Assembly (NCBI GenBank): GCA_014155875.1
Contig: JACEFZ010017849.1
Span: 246,501 to 310,500, forward strand
DNA from: Cepaea nemoralis
Lineage: Eukaryota; Mollusca; Gastropoda; Stylommatophora; Helicidae
Length of the DNA: 64,000 nt
Direction of reading: 5' to 3'
Under the pieces are notes generated by a model. The model was given only the letters and a program-made list of their open reading frames with translations. It did no database searches and was not told where the DNA came from. Shown piece by piece: positions 52,464 through 64,000 of this stretch (position 1 is its first letter; the number at the start of each line of letters is the position of its first letter). The position numbers and the translations under genes are program-made.

Positions 52464-55196
52464 AAAAAAAGCTGGGAGCAGCCACCGTGGTGGAGTTTCG
52501 AGGTGGAGAAGGCTTGGGTGGATAAGCGTAGTGCTGTAAGGAGATGGCAAAATGCCAAGAAGAACAGAGCTGGTCATCCTAGTCCCTGCTTGCACTTAGA
52601 AAGAGAGATGCACACAAAAGTAAGCTATTTCAAAAAACTGGTCACGGTGGTTAAAAGTGAAAAATGGGCAGAGGTGTGTCAAAGAGTAAGCACAGACAAG
52701 TCACTGAAATTGTTCTGGCGACTACATAAAAGCATGAGTGGTGTAGTCAAGAATAAGAGCATTTCTGACTTCCAAGGTGCTGACCTCATCTGGCAGAGGA
52801 CTGACGAGGACAAGGGCAAAGCCCTCTTTGAACGCTACCTTGAGCAGAGCAACCAGACAGACATAGGAGGCCGGAATCTGGCCAAGGAGGTCACCTCAGA
52901 CAGATGCAAGGCCCAGAACACTTCGGATGAAGACACAGTGACAGTGAAAGAAATCAAGGCTGTGCTTCGACGATCAAAAAACAGTGCTCCAGGTCCTGAT
53001 AGCATAAGATACGACGACATAAATAGGTGTACCGACAATGAGCTAGAGAAACTAGCAGACATGTACAACAACAGTATAGGGAGTGCTAGCATCAAGGAGG
53101 AATGGTTACACAGCTATCTGATTCCCTTGCCGAAGCCTGACAAAGACCACAAGAAAATTCAGGGATATCGAATTATAACCATGCAGAATACAATAGGCAA
53201 GCTGCTGGAGAAGGTAATTGCCAGGAAAATATCAAGCCAACTAGAGAGGCAAGGTGTTTTCCCACCTACCCTGGGTGGGTACCGTCCAAAAAGAGAAACC
53301 TGGACCAATGCAGCAGTCTTTGCCCACGATGTCTATGAAGGTTTCCACTCAGGCACTGAAACCGTTGCTGCAGCGATTGATCTTGAGGACGCATACAACA
53401 GAGTACCACTGGACTTTTTAATGTTTCAGCTTCTTGAACTAAACGTAAGTCCATTCCTCCTTAGTTGGATCGCTGCAGCTCTCTTCCAACGGAAAGTAGT
53501 TTTTAGATGTGGCAGTTGGACTTTGGAACCAACAACAATATATCCTGGCCTACCACAGGGATCACCATTATCTCCGGTACTGTTCAACGCCTACACAGTG
53601 AGAATCACCAGTGAGCAGATCACTGGACCTGGCAGGACATTGTCATATGCCGATGATGTTTTAGTGTATCGTCAGGGTAAGGATAGAGAGGAGGTTGCTG
53701 TGGAACTACAAACCGAACTAAATCGCATAAGTACTTGGTGTGATGAAGCTGGGGCAATGGTCAACCCAACAAAGGCAACAGTGACTTGGTTCTCGTTGAA
53801 TAATCATATTGTCAACAATCCAACACCAACTGTAATACTGTGTTCAGAGACGGTGGAAAGAACGCAGGCAATGCATTACCTGGGGATACGGTTTGATCGA
53901 AGCCTTGCTTATAATGTGCACATAGACCAGGTGATAACAAAGGCCAAGCGGGGTTTGGCAGCGATGCGGGTGATGGCGGCAGCAAACTGTGAGCAGCGCC
54001 ATCTATGTCTTCTGTACGAGGGGCTGGTCATGTCTGTTTTGGAGTATGCAATGGCAATCCTGACTGTCAGCCATAAGCAGATAGAAAGGATGGAAAGGAT
54101 ACAGAATGAAGCTATGCGCATTATTCTTGGACGTACAAGAGATACAGCATGCAGGGCGATGCGCTACCTTCTTGATTTTCCAACCATTGAAGAGAGAATG
54201 CAAGTTTGCAGGGCACGTGCCTACCTCAGAATTAACGCAAACACACAGCATCCACTGCATAGTGAAATTAGGAAGGTGAAGGGCAGCAGGTTAAAAAGAG
54301 GACGGTCGTGGATGGGTCAAGCCGAGGACATTCTTCAACAGGTGTGTTCACTTGAGGACTTAGAACCTGGCGAGGAGTGGGTGCAAGTGCCAACAGACTT
54401 CTGCACATCCTTTTCAGTTTGCATCCAACTAGATAGAAAATGCAGACAAGAAAATCCGGCTGCTGTTGAGGCTGAAGTACAAGCGTTGATTTTCGAGAAT
54501 TCGCTAGACAGTGACGCGGTCATCTACACAGATGGGTCGGGTCGGTCGTCCGACATGTGAGAAGCTCATGGGCCTTTACAGCTCGGGCCGGAGGGAGAAT
54601 TGTGAAGGAGGACTCTGGTGCTTTCACTGAAACCACAAGTAGCCTGACCATGGAAGTCATGGCAGTAAGTAAAGCAATAACGTGGCTCGAGACACAGACA
54701 TTCACTAGGGCTTGTTTCCTTAGCGACTCAATGAACATGATCAAGAGGATAGAGGAGGGGTCGATCCGAAGAGAATGGTTGCTGCCTCTGAAGCGGTCTC
54801 GGCTGGCAAAGATTAGTTTCATCTTCGTGCCAGGGCATGCGGGAGTACAAGGAAATGAGCGGGCTGACAAGATCGCAGGTGAGGCAACTGTTGAGGGCGG
54901 ACGCGCCATGGACCAGGCTGACATTCTGAATGCTCTACGAGAAGTGAGACTTTTGCAAGAACCAAGTGATGACTGTGAATCTACAACAATGGCCAGACTG
55001 CGAGAGCAGCAAATTAAAAGAGGGGTGGCCAAACAAGAACACTACGCAGGAAGCCAAAGAAGATTGATAAACCAACACAGAACTGGCGTCGTTAGCCGCT
55101 ACACGCTGCGGGATTTGCTGAGGAGGGGATCCGAGCACTTATGGACTGAATGGTCCGATGTGCAACGAGGATGATCTGTCGACTAACTAACTAACT
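52464..55196 (+). mobile_element. RNase H-bearing LINE, copy C (near-complete ORF2)
   Basis: An open frame runs to 54560: an N-terminal linker (WWSFEVEKAWVDKRSAVRRW), RT with PLPKPDKDHKKIQGYR, GGYRPKRETWTNAAVF, DLEDAYNRVPLDFL, LPQGSPLSPVLFNAY and YADDVLVYRQ, and a Cys-poor thumb. RNase H starts (VIYTDGSG) but a 5-bp duplication of GTCGG near 54540 shifts the frame. RNase H continues from 54557 (RSSWAFTARAGG, MEVMAVSKAI, FLSDSMNMI, FVPGHAGVQGNERADKIAG). It lacks the endonuclease (5' truncation at A7GCTGGGAG) and ends with a short CTAA tail. Satellite flanks both ends. Confidence 0.92.
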
Positions 55197-57041
55197 ATAT
55201 CTACATCTACCTACTTCATCTACATACATACATATCTACATCTACATACTTCATCTACATACATACATACATATCTACATCTACATACTTCATCTACATA
55301 CATACATATCTACATATACATACTCCATCTACATACATACATATCTACATCTACATACATACATATCTACATCTACATACATACATACATATCTACATCT
55401 ACATACATACATATCTACATCTACATACATACATACATATCTACATCTACATACATACATATCTACACCTACATACATACATGCATATCTACATCTACAT
55501 ACATACATATCTACATCTACATACATACATACATATCTACATCTACATACATACATACATATCTACATCTACATACATACATATCTACATCTACATACTT
55601 CATCTACATACATACATATCTACATCTACATACATACATATCTACATCTACATACTTCATCTACATACATACATATCTACATCTACATACTTCATCTACA
55701 TACATACATATCTACATCTACATACTTCACCTACATACATACATATCTACATCTACATACTTCATCTACATACATACATACATATCTACATCTACATACT
55801 TCATCTACATACATACATATCTACATCTACATACTTCATCTACATACATACATATCTACATCTACATACATACATATCTACATCTACATACATACATACA
55901 TATCTACATCTACATACATACATATCTACATCTACATACATACATACATATCTACATCTACATACATACATATCTACATCTACATACATACATACATATC
56001 TACATCTACATACATACATATCTACATACATACATATCTACATCTACATACATACATACATATCTACATCTACATACATACATATCTACATCTACATACT
56101 TCATCTACATACATACATATCTACATCTACATACATACATATCTACATCTACATACTTTATCTACATACATACATATCTACATCTACATACATACATATC
56201 TACATCTACATACATACATATCTACATCTACATACATACATATCTACATCTACATACTTCATCTACATACATACATATCTACATTTACATAATTCATCTA
56301 CATACATACATATCTACATCTACATACATACATATCTACATCTACATACATACATATCTACATCTACATACATACATATCTACATCTACATACATACATA
56401 TCTACATCTACATACTTCATCTACATACATACATATCTACATCTACATACATACATATCTACATCTACATACTTTATCTACATACATACATATCTACATC
56501 TACATACATACATATCTACATCTACATACATACATATCTACATCTACATACATACATATCTACATCTACATACATACATATCTACATCTACATACATACA
56601 TATCTACATCTACACACATACATATTTACATCTACATACATACATATCTTCATCTACATACATACATATCTACATCTACATACTTCATCTACATACATAC
56701 ATATCTACATCTACATACTTCATCTACATACATACATATCTACATCTACATACTTTATCTACATACATACATATCTACATCTACATACATACATATCTAC
56801 ATCTACATACATACATATCTACATCTACATACATACATATCTACATCTACATACATACATATCTACATCTACATACATACATATCTACATCTGCACACAT
56901 ACATATTTACATCTACATACATACATATCTACATCTACATACATACATATCTACATCTACATACTTCATCTACATACATACATATCTACATCTACATACA
57001 TACATATCTGCATCTACATACATACATATCTACATCTACAT
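55197..57041. repeat. TACATCTACATACATACATATC satellite array
   Basis: About 1.85 kb of 22-bp units TCTACATCTACATACATACA plus TA, mixed with longer units containing ACTTCATCTACATAC. Stop-free frames over 1.6 kb on the plus strand (55481-57112) are a property of the unit, not a gene. Confidence 0.95.
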
Positions 57042-57552
57042 GTTGTGCCAAAGGCTGCACTGGCCTTGGAGATTCTTGCATTCACTTCGTCATCGATTGT
57101 GGCAGCTTGTGACACGGTGCTGCCAAGATAGGTGAATTTGTCCACAACACTTAGTCTATGATCATTCACTTTGATATTCGGCACAGTGTGATTATTCCCT
57201 GGAGCTGGCTGGTACATAACTACAGTCTTCTCCAAGTTGATATTGAGCCCAAAGTTGGCACAGGCATGTGAAAAAGCTGAAACATTATGTTGCATGTCCG
57301 CCTCTGAGTTGGCGTATAGAGCGCAATCATCAGCAAACAGGAGCTCTTTGACGGTGCCGCTGTTAATTTTGGTTTTAGCTTTCAGCCTTTTGAGATTGAA
57401 TAACTTTCCATCCATACGGTAGTTGATGTCTATTCCAATGTCGTCGTTCTCGAAGGCATTCATCAACATGGCTGAAAACATGAGGCTGAACAGTGTTGGT
57501 GCCAGGACACATCCTTGCTTCACTTCATTGGTGACAGGAAAGTGTTCAGACA
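57042..57552 (-). mobile_element. LINE reverse transcriptase fragment nested in satellite
   Basis: Minus strand: EHFPVTNEVKQGCVLAPTLF, VKELLFADDCALYANSEADM (FADD active site), FSHACANFGLNINLEKTVVM, VDKFTYLGSTVSQ and DEVNARISKASAAFG. One open frame of about 170 codons, truncated at both ends, with satellite on both sides. It belongs to a different LINE family from copies A-D. Confidence 0.85.
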
Positions 57553-57911
57553 TACATACATACATATCTACATCTACATACATACATATCTACATCTACA
57601 TACATACATATCTACATCTACATACATACATATCTACATCTACATACATACATATCTACATCTACATACATACATATCTACATCTACATACATACATATC
57701 TACATCTGCATACTTCATCTACATACATACATATCTACATCTACATACTTCATCTACATACATACATATCTACATCTACATACTTCATCTACATACATAC
57801 ATATCTACATCTACATACTTCATCTACATACATACATATCTACATCTACATACATACATATCTACATCTACATACTTCATCTACATACATACATATCTAC
57901 ATCTACATACA
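57553..57911. repeat. TACATC satellite array, right part
   Basis: Continuation of the same array after the nested LINE fragment. Confidence 0.95.
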
Positions 57912-58246
57912 TAGTTTATTCCATAAAACTTTAATGTTCATATCCTAATGAATGCCTTGATATGTTACTTACTTCTTAACGTTGAATTTGCGTACGCACG
58001 AGATGAAAGTAAGTAATCAGCCTGTAGATGACACTAGTCGTCTTACCTCAAGTGAACCAAGTCGACAAACCTCCACTTTGCAACTGAAGTTCAAGTCAAC
58101 ATTTGTTTTCATGAATTCCGATGCGAGGGTTCAAATGTGATAAAGTTCACACAGGGTTAAATTTACATATCATGTGACCATAGTTAATCCTAATTGTTTG
58201 TTGCTTACTCTTGACTGTTTGGCTCGTCTGTGTGTTACTTTTTTTT
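57912..58246. other. Non-coding interval
   Basis: No gene or repeat partner recognised. Confidence 0.35.
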
Positions 58247-58481
58247 CGCATATCCTTTACAGGACATTGCAGTCAACACCTGCATTTTTCAGCTGCTGTT
58301 GCTGTCTTGGCAAGTTTTACGTTCAGTAGTTTGCCATTGCTTTCTGAACGACCGGCTCACATACCTCTGTAAGTAACCAGCGCGACGCGATCCTCTACCG
58401 AATCTCCCGCAGCTGTGTTTCGTACGTGAGTATACTGGGATTACGATCAACGTCCTTAATCCCTTCGCCAGGGAGACCGGC
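58247..58481 (-). mobile_element. tRNA-headed SINE, family A (copy 3)
   Basis: Best-preserved copy. Minus strand GCCGGTCTCCCTGGCGAAGG head, TACGAAACACAGC in the B-box area, body with GCCGGTCGTTCAGAAAGC, CAAACTACTGAACG and CAACAGCAGCTGAAAA, ending AAGGATATGCG. Confidence 0.82.
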
Positions 58482-58682
58482 TGTGTGTTACTGGCACCTA
58501 TAAATAGTTACACTGTAATCTACCATGCTTGACGTAGGAGGCGTCTAAGGTAGGGTGCCGTAAGACTGACTGCCTCACCCAGTGTAAAACTGAAAACTCC
58601 ATCTCCTACGCGAAAAAGTTAACGATCACAAATACAACACGACCGTCCGTCGCCATCTTGAAACCGGAAGTGACTCGGAAAC
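58482..58682. other. Non-coding interval
   Basis: No feature recognised between SINE and LINE copy D. Confidence 0.35.
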
Positions 58683-60281
58683 GGCAGCGACCACCACCAC
58701 CCTTGCAGCATATTGATGGAGAAAGGCAGAACCATGCAGCACAAGTTAACGGTCAAGACTTTCCAGTATGACAGTACAGGACAAGATGTGGTGAGTAAAA
58801 TAAGACGTGACAAGCGCAGAAAGCTTCTGGGCAGGAAAAAAAGATGGGGGAAGCCACCGTGGTGAAACCTTGAGGTGGAGAAGGCGTGGTTGGATAAACG
58901 TGGTGCTGTAAGGAAATGGCAAAATGCCAAGAGGAACAGAGCTGGCCATCCTAGTCCCTGCATGCACTTAGAAAGAGAGATGCACACAAAAGTAAGCTAT
59001 TTAAAAAAACTGGTCAAGGTGGTTAAAAGTGAAAAATGGGCAGAGGTGTGTCAAAGAGTAAGCACAGACAAGTCACTGAAATTGTTCTGGCGACTACATA
59101 AAAGCATGAGCGGGGTAGTCAAGAATAAGAGCATTTATGACTTCCAAGGTGCTGACCTCATCTGGCAGAGGACTGACGAGGACAAGGGCAAAGCCCTCTT
59201 TGAACGCTATCTAGAGCAGAGCAACCAGACAGACATGAGAGGCCGGAATCTTGCCAAGGAGGTCACGTCAGACAGGTGCAAGGCCCAGAACACTTCGAAT
59301 GAAGACACAGTGACAATGAAATAAATCAAGGCTGTGCTTCGACGATCAAAAAACAGCGCTCCAGGGCCAGATGGCATAAGATACAACGACATCAATAGGT
59401 GTACCGACAACGAGCTAGAGGAACTAGCAGACATGTACAACAACAGTATAGGGAGTGCTAGCATCAAGGAGGAGTGGTTACACAGCTATCTGATTCCCTT
59501 GCCGAAGCCTGGCAAAGACCACACAAAAATTCAGGGATATCGAGTTATAACCATGCAGAATACAATAGGCAAGCTGCTGGAGAAGTTAATTGTCAGGAAA
59601 ATATCAAGCCAGCTAGAGAGGCAAGGTGTTTTCCCACCTACCCTGGGTGGGTACCGTCCAAAAAGAGAAACCTGGACCAATGCAGCATTTTTTGCCCAAG
59701 ATGTCTATGAAGGTTTCCACTCAGGCGTTGACACCTTTGCTGCAGAGATTGGTCTTGAGGACGCGTACAACAGAGTACCATTGGATTTTTTAATGCTTCA
59801 GCTTCTTGAACTCAAAATAAGTCCATTCCTCCTTAGTTGGATCGCTGCAGCCCTCTTCCAAAAGAAAGAAGTTTTTAGATGTGGCAGTTGGACGTCGGGA
59901 CCAACAACAATATATCCTGGCCTACCACAGGGATCACCATTATCTCCGGTACTGTTCAACGCCTACACCGAGAGAATCACCAGTGAGCAGATCACTGGAC
60001 CTGGTAGGACATTGTCATATGCCGACGATGTTTTAGTGTATCGTCAGGGTAAGGATAGAGATCAGGTTGCTGTGGAACTACAAACCAAACTCAATCGCAT
60101 AAGTACTTGATGTGTTGAGGCTGGGGCAATGGTCAACCCAACAAAGGCAACAGTGACTTGGTTCTCTTTGAATAATCATATTGCCAACACTCCAACACCA
60201 ACTTTAAATCTGTGTTCAGAGACGGTGGAAAGAACATAGGCAATGAATTACCTGCGGATACGGTTTGATCGAAGCATTGCT
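58683..60281 (+). mobile_element. RNase H-bearing LINE, copy D (truncated)
   Basis: Same family as copies B and C. It starts in the region after the endonuclease (MEKGRTMQHKLTVKTFQYD) and reaches RT with GGYRPKRETWTNAAFF, LPQGSPLSPVLFNAY and YADDVLVYRQGKD. Stops include TGA near 58864, TAA at 59323 (GAA to TAA) and TGA at 60108 (TGG to TGA). It ends abruptly at 60281 in the RT thumb, where unrelated sequence begins, consistent with interruption by a later insertion. Confidence 0.88.
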
Positions 60282-63200
60282 GCCACATAGTGGTCACGCT
60301 CACGCGCACCACCTAATAGGAGTTAGGAGATTCCCAGTCTAACAATAGAACGACTTGACCACTAGAAACTAAGGACGACGTAAGCATCGTCAGGACAGCA
60401 ACAGAGGTCGCTTCGAGAAAGGACATCAAGTCAGCTGTGTGTTTTCCTTTGAGCTCCGTGATAAAAGGATTTGATCGTCTAGGCGAGGCATATTTACTGA
60501 GAGAAGGGATCGCCTGTTTGTATAGCATTCCTACCACGTTCGGACCGGGACATAAATTATAGACGACGAGTTTGCAATAGTTTGCGATAGTCCTTGAGAG
60601 ACTGAGCAATTACAGAAAGACATGAACAGCTGGGTTTGTATTGACATGTAACGTCCCGTCCCCGTGTCAGGGGCCCGTTATATTTTTACAACAGTGTTTT
60701 GTCTATTTCTGAAAAGGAGATCAAATCTGAATAAAAAGGATTGTCTCAAATTGCACCAGTCTTTAAGGTGAGCGACTTTGTTACATTTTACTCCAGTTGA
60801 GTTTTAACGCTTTGGCGGTTGAATGACATCGAGACATGTGGGGACTTCGATCCGAGGAAACAATGGTTTAATGTAAACAAGCGACGATTGATTCCCGCCA
60901 TATCAGAAGTAAACATACAAAGAATGCGCGCCACGATGATAAATTCCTTAGCACGATGCAGCATCAGGATTACCTACGATGCACCAACATGGCAGCTGAT
61001 TTAATATAAGCTGTGTTGTGTCGTCAGAAAACGATACATTTTGCAAGATAGGTTTGCACGGAGAGTAAGACACTATTGATAACAATTAAGATCCGCAATT
61101 TTACAGGTTGTTTATAAGAAATGAACGATTGCCGCTTTTATAATGTAGACATTTGCTCGTCAAGTTGAAGTGCACGACTATTGCAAACGACGCGCACCGT
61201 GTTAAATTCAGCGGAAGGCGGAAATTGCAGCTGGTACAAACAACAGTTACTGACTGCAAACATTCAATATTGATCTACCAAATGTGAGATTATTTAGATG
61301 TCGTTTGCTGCACACAAGGTAAGAGATTAAACTTGTGCTATTCCACAAAGTTGTACGACAATGGGACACAATATCAGTTTCGATGTCCGCTATCAGGAGA
61401 CATACTACACTTGCTAGTACCAATTGTGTACCCAGGATGGAATTAAACACGTTTTGGAATTAGACGTAGTCTACACAAAATAGACAAGCAGTTGACACAG
61501 CACACTGCACAACACTTGAACATTAATATATACTACAGTCAAGATACACTTGGCGAGGAAAATGATATATACATAATGTTATTGGCTGCCGACACTCTGT
61601 CAAATTTACACTATCGACACAAGGAACATTCATTACTTTTCTGGAGACATTATAGAGATTAAGTATTTAACATTTATCTAACATTTCAACGTACGTGATG
61701 TCGGTTGTCAATATGGATGATGATGTATAGTACACATTGTGGAGAGTACTTACACTTTCCTCCACCAAGATTCTGAAGGAAATATAGGTGGGACATTCAG
61801 TGGGACTTACACACGATATATTACGTCGGGACTTATTGCATCTAGTCCTACACTACCACTCTGATACCAGGTCATTAAGACAACGCCACATATAGATACA
61901 CAGACAGCAGGACACTTACCTCCACACGGCATTTATACGACTTCACCAACTTCTACACATTTATGATATCATTATCAGGAACATATAGAGAAACTTATGG
62001 ATGTTACACATTGCACCGCTGTACCAAGTGACTCAATTATTTATTGACATTGTTCCAATGTTAGCGATCCTCACTAGGACACCGTTGATCTCATTTACCG
62101 ACATGGAAGTAACACTTCGTTCGTCTAACGATACAATTTCATGATTGTGGATTGACACATCTCTTGCAACATCAACGCATACGAATTTTCTACACGGAAT
62201 GTTGGACTTTTCAACATCAACGCTTCACACTAGACACTGATTGACTTTACACGGATACACTACACGCGTCAGGAGGCTACTCACTCTACACTTCAGATAT
62301 TACGCATCAGGACGCTATACGGATTGACATTTGTTTTATTGAGTGTGATACCATTCGTCTTCACGGTGAACTGTATGACACTTATGTAATTATACTTCAT
62401 GGTGGGCATCAAGCATTCCATTACCCACAGCATTCAGCCTAAAATAATAAGGCTACTATAACTCAAACTTCGTCGAATATACCCAAGCCAATCACTTTTC
62501 ACATGGGTTGGTCACGAACCGCGTTGGTGTGGGTTTGAGTACAAGTTAATTGTACTCTCGTAAAAGCAAGGAGCAATTTACTTAGGATATACAGTTCCTT
62601 CTTTTGGTATATCTTGGCCAACATATAGGATGTAAATTGTCGAGCTCATTGTATCTACGGGCACGAGACCCGGAAGCACGCCAGTAAATTGTTCATTGTT
62701 GATTGATGTTATGTTGACTCATAATATGGCTATTTATTTTATTTCGTGGGCGGTTGAAAGGGCCTTGATGAGCTAATTAAGATTAGTACTTGATTGGTTC
62801 ATGAAGTGATTTGTGTGTTGATAGTCACCAGGTCATTACGAATTAATTTTTTGTTTTGATCTTGCGGGCGTCACCACAATACTATTGTATTGTCATAACT
62901 GTAGTAGTATAGTAGGAGCGTTACCCGTCAAAAATGTGGATAAATTTTGTTATTGTTTGTAAACAGTAATATGTATTTGCGTCACTCGTCGATCGGTTTT
63001 TATGATTGGTATTTGTATTGCGTTGCATATATTTATATTAGATATATTTTTTCATATTTATTTCTCGAGTTATATTGGTTTCGTTCATTATAGAGATATT
63101 TGCTTGATTTTTTTGTGGTGTTCGAATTTACACTACAAATTTAATTGAGTTTATACTTGCTCAACTGTGATACGACATTTACCTTACTATCCGAGTGATA

Positions 63201-63307
63201 GTGATTTGAGACAATATCACACTTTTGTCGATTCTTTTCTTCTCTTGCCTACTTCCATATTTATTTCAGCCAGATAACTCATTTTACAGATAGGGCAATA
63301 GGACAAG
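60282..63307 (+). other. Probable LTR and leader of a third Gypsy-like element
   Basis: About 3 kb without a convincing gene. It begins TGCCACATAGTGG exactly where LINE copy D is cut, has AATAAA at 60730-60735 and a TGGCGGTTG primer-site-like string near 60813, and runs into a gag start at 63308. With only one end in the window, LTR limits cannot be set. Confidence 0.4.
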
Positions 63308-64000
63308 ATGTCTGTACTGCAACATTTCATTGAGTTGGATGAGAAGACTGGTCTGACTGGTGCTGAGCTTCGAAATTGGGCAAAGCTTGAGTTCAGTGAA
63401 CAACAGAAGCGTGACAAAGAAGATCGACAAATTCAACTTGCAGCAGAGAAGGAGGAAAGACAATTTCAAGCTTCACGTGAGAAGGAAGCTAGACAACATC
63501 AAGCTACACGTGAGAAGGAGAGAGAGAACTGAAGGAAAAAATAGATAGGTTTAGAACGCGAACGAATTGAGGCTAGAGAAAAAGAAATAGCTTTGGAACG
63601 CGAACGAATAGTGGCTAGGGAAAAAGAGTTAATTATAGAAGCAGATATGAAGATGAAACAAATGGCTGCAAAGGCGGAACTTAAGGAGAAACAATTGGCT
63701 TTTGATAAGGAAAGACTGGCTACAGAGACCCTCTGGAAGGACAAAGAGGTTGAAGGTAACCTAAAGGTCAAGACACTTGAGATGGAACGTGAAGCTGAAA
63801 TCGAGCGAGAGAAACTGCTTGCTAAACAGAACGATCCTGTGAAAAAGTACCAAGATTAATTCAGGAATTTTTAACAAGGTGATTCAGTTAGTTCATGGAT
63901 AACCAATTTGTAAGTGCTCGTAAAGTACTACAAGTTACCGGAGAAGGACATACCGTTTTTATTTCACCGTCACCTCGCGTTAGAGCCGTTAAAAGTGATA
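63308..64000 (+). pseudogene. gag: Gypsy-like gag, 5' part, running off the window
   Basis: From ATG 63308: SVLQHFIELDEKTGLTGAEL, then a Glu/Lys/Gln coiled coil with repeated REKEARQHQATREKE units. A stop at 63530 and another near 63540 are followed by reopening (ERIVAREKELIIEADMKMKQ) to a stop at 63857. A capsid-like piece (YYKLPEKDIPFLFHRHLALE) follows to the edge. The layout matches the gag N-termini of the two Gypsy elements in this window. Several stops suggest a decayed copy. Confidence 0.65.

Noticed and set aside
55481..57112. 543-codon open frame (Tyr/His/Ile/Leu-rich)
   Set aside because: Translation of the TACATC satellite. Frames stay open because the unit lacks stops, and both strands show this.

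Overview
The window is metazoan nuclear DNA, most probably from a mollusc or another lophotrochozoan. That placement is an inference from split genes with GT donor sites, animal-type gene fragments (ERCC6L2, ZC4H2, GRP94/HSP90B1), several tRNA-headed SINE families, Gypsy elements, RTE-type and RNase H-bearing LINEs, a Penelope-like element and mariner relics. There is no bacterial gene organisation, and I see no rRNA gene or free-standing tRNA gene. Nearly all of the window is mobile-element and satellite DNA in various stages of decay.

Layout. 1-2.0 kb: the 5' part of an ERCC6L2-like helicase on the minus strand, ending in a 49-bp minisatellite built from its own exon end and splice donor. 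2.0-8.3 kb: SINEs, RTE LINE relics with a nested LINE ORF1 insertion, a Penelope GIY-YIG remnant, microsatellites, and two small exon-like pieces of unknown genes. 8.3-14.0 kb: a minus-strand Gypsy element with both LTRs, gag and protease only, inserted into a SINE. 14-18.2 kb: RTE tail, minisatellite, mariner relic, GT-rich DNA. 18.2-27.25 kb: a second Gypsy element with nearly identical LTRs. Its integrase C-terminus lies upstream of reverse transcriptase, as in the Gmr1 clade. 27.3-30.3 kb: microsatellites and head-to-head LINE fragments. 30.3-33.6 kb: 32-bp satellite arrays bounded by an ACTATAGT palindrome, with two SINEs. 33.6-35.2 kb: a second copy of the ERCC6L2 fragment, broken by a LINE piece. 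35.6-38.6 kb: a LINE with endonuclease end, RT and RNase H. 39.2-39.6 kb: a GRP94 pseudogene beside a long G run. 40.2-43.1 kb: diverged ~670-bp tandem repeats. 44-46.2 kb: SINEs, a mariner-type deletion element, and an intact intronless ZC4H2-like ORF. 46.2-49.1 kb: a second copy of the satellite block. 49.3-52.4 kb: MITE, foldback element, mariner and RTE relics. 52.5-57.9 kb: a near-complete RT/RNase H LINE inside a TACATC-type satellite, with another LINE insertion nested further along. 58.2-60.3 kb: a SINE and a third LINE copy. 60.3-64 kb: probable LTR/leader and the start of gag of a third Gypsy-like element running off the window.

How it works together: this is not a pathway but a record of nested insertion and duplication. 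The only complete host-type reading frame is ZC4H2-like (45284-45964). ERCC6L2 and GRP94 are broken copies. The sequences most worth following are the intact ZC4H2 copy, the exon-derived minisatellite, the Gypsy element with copia-like gene order, and the satellite block with palindromic boundaries that occurs twice.
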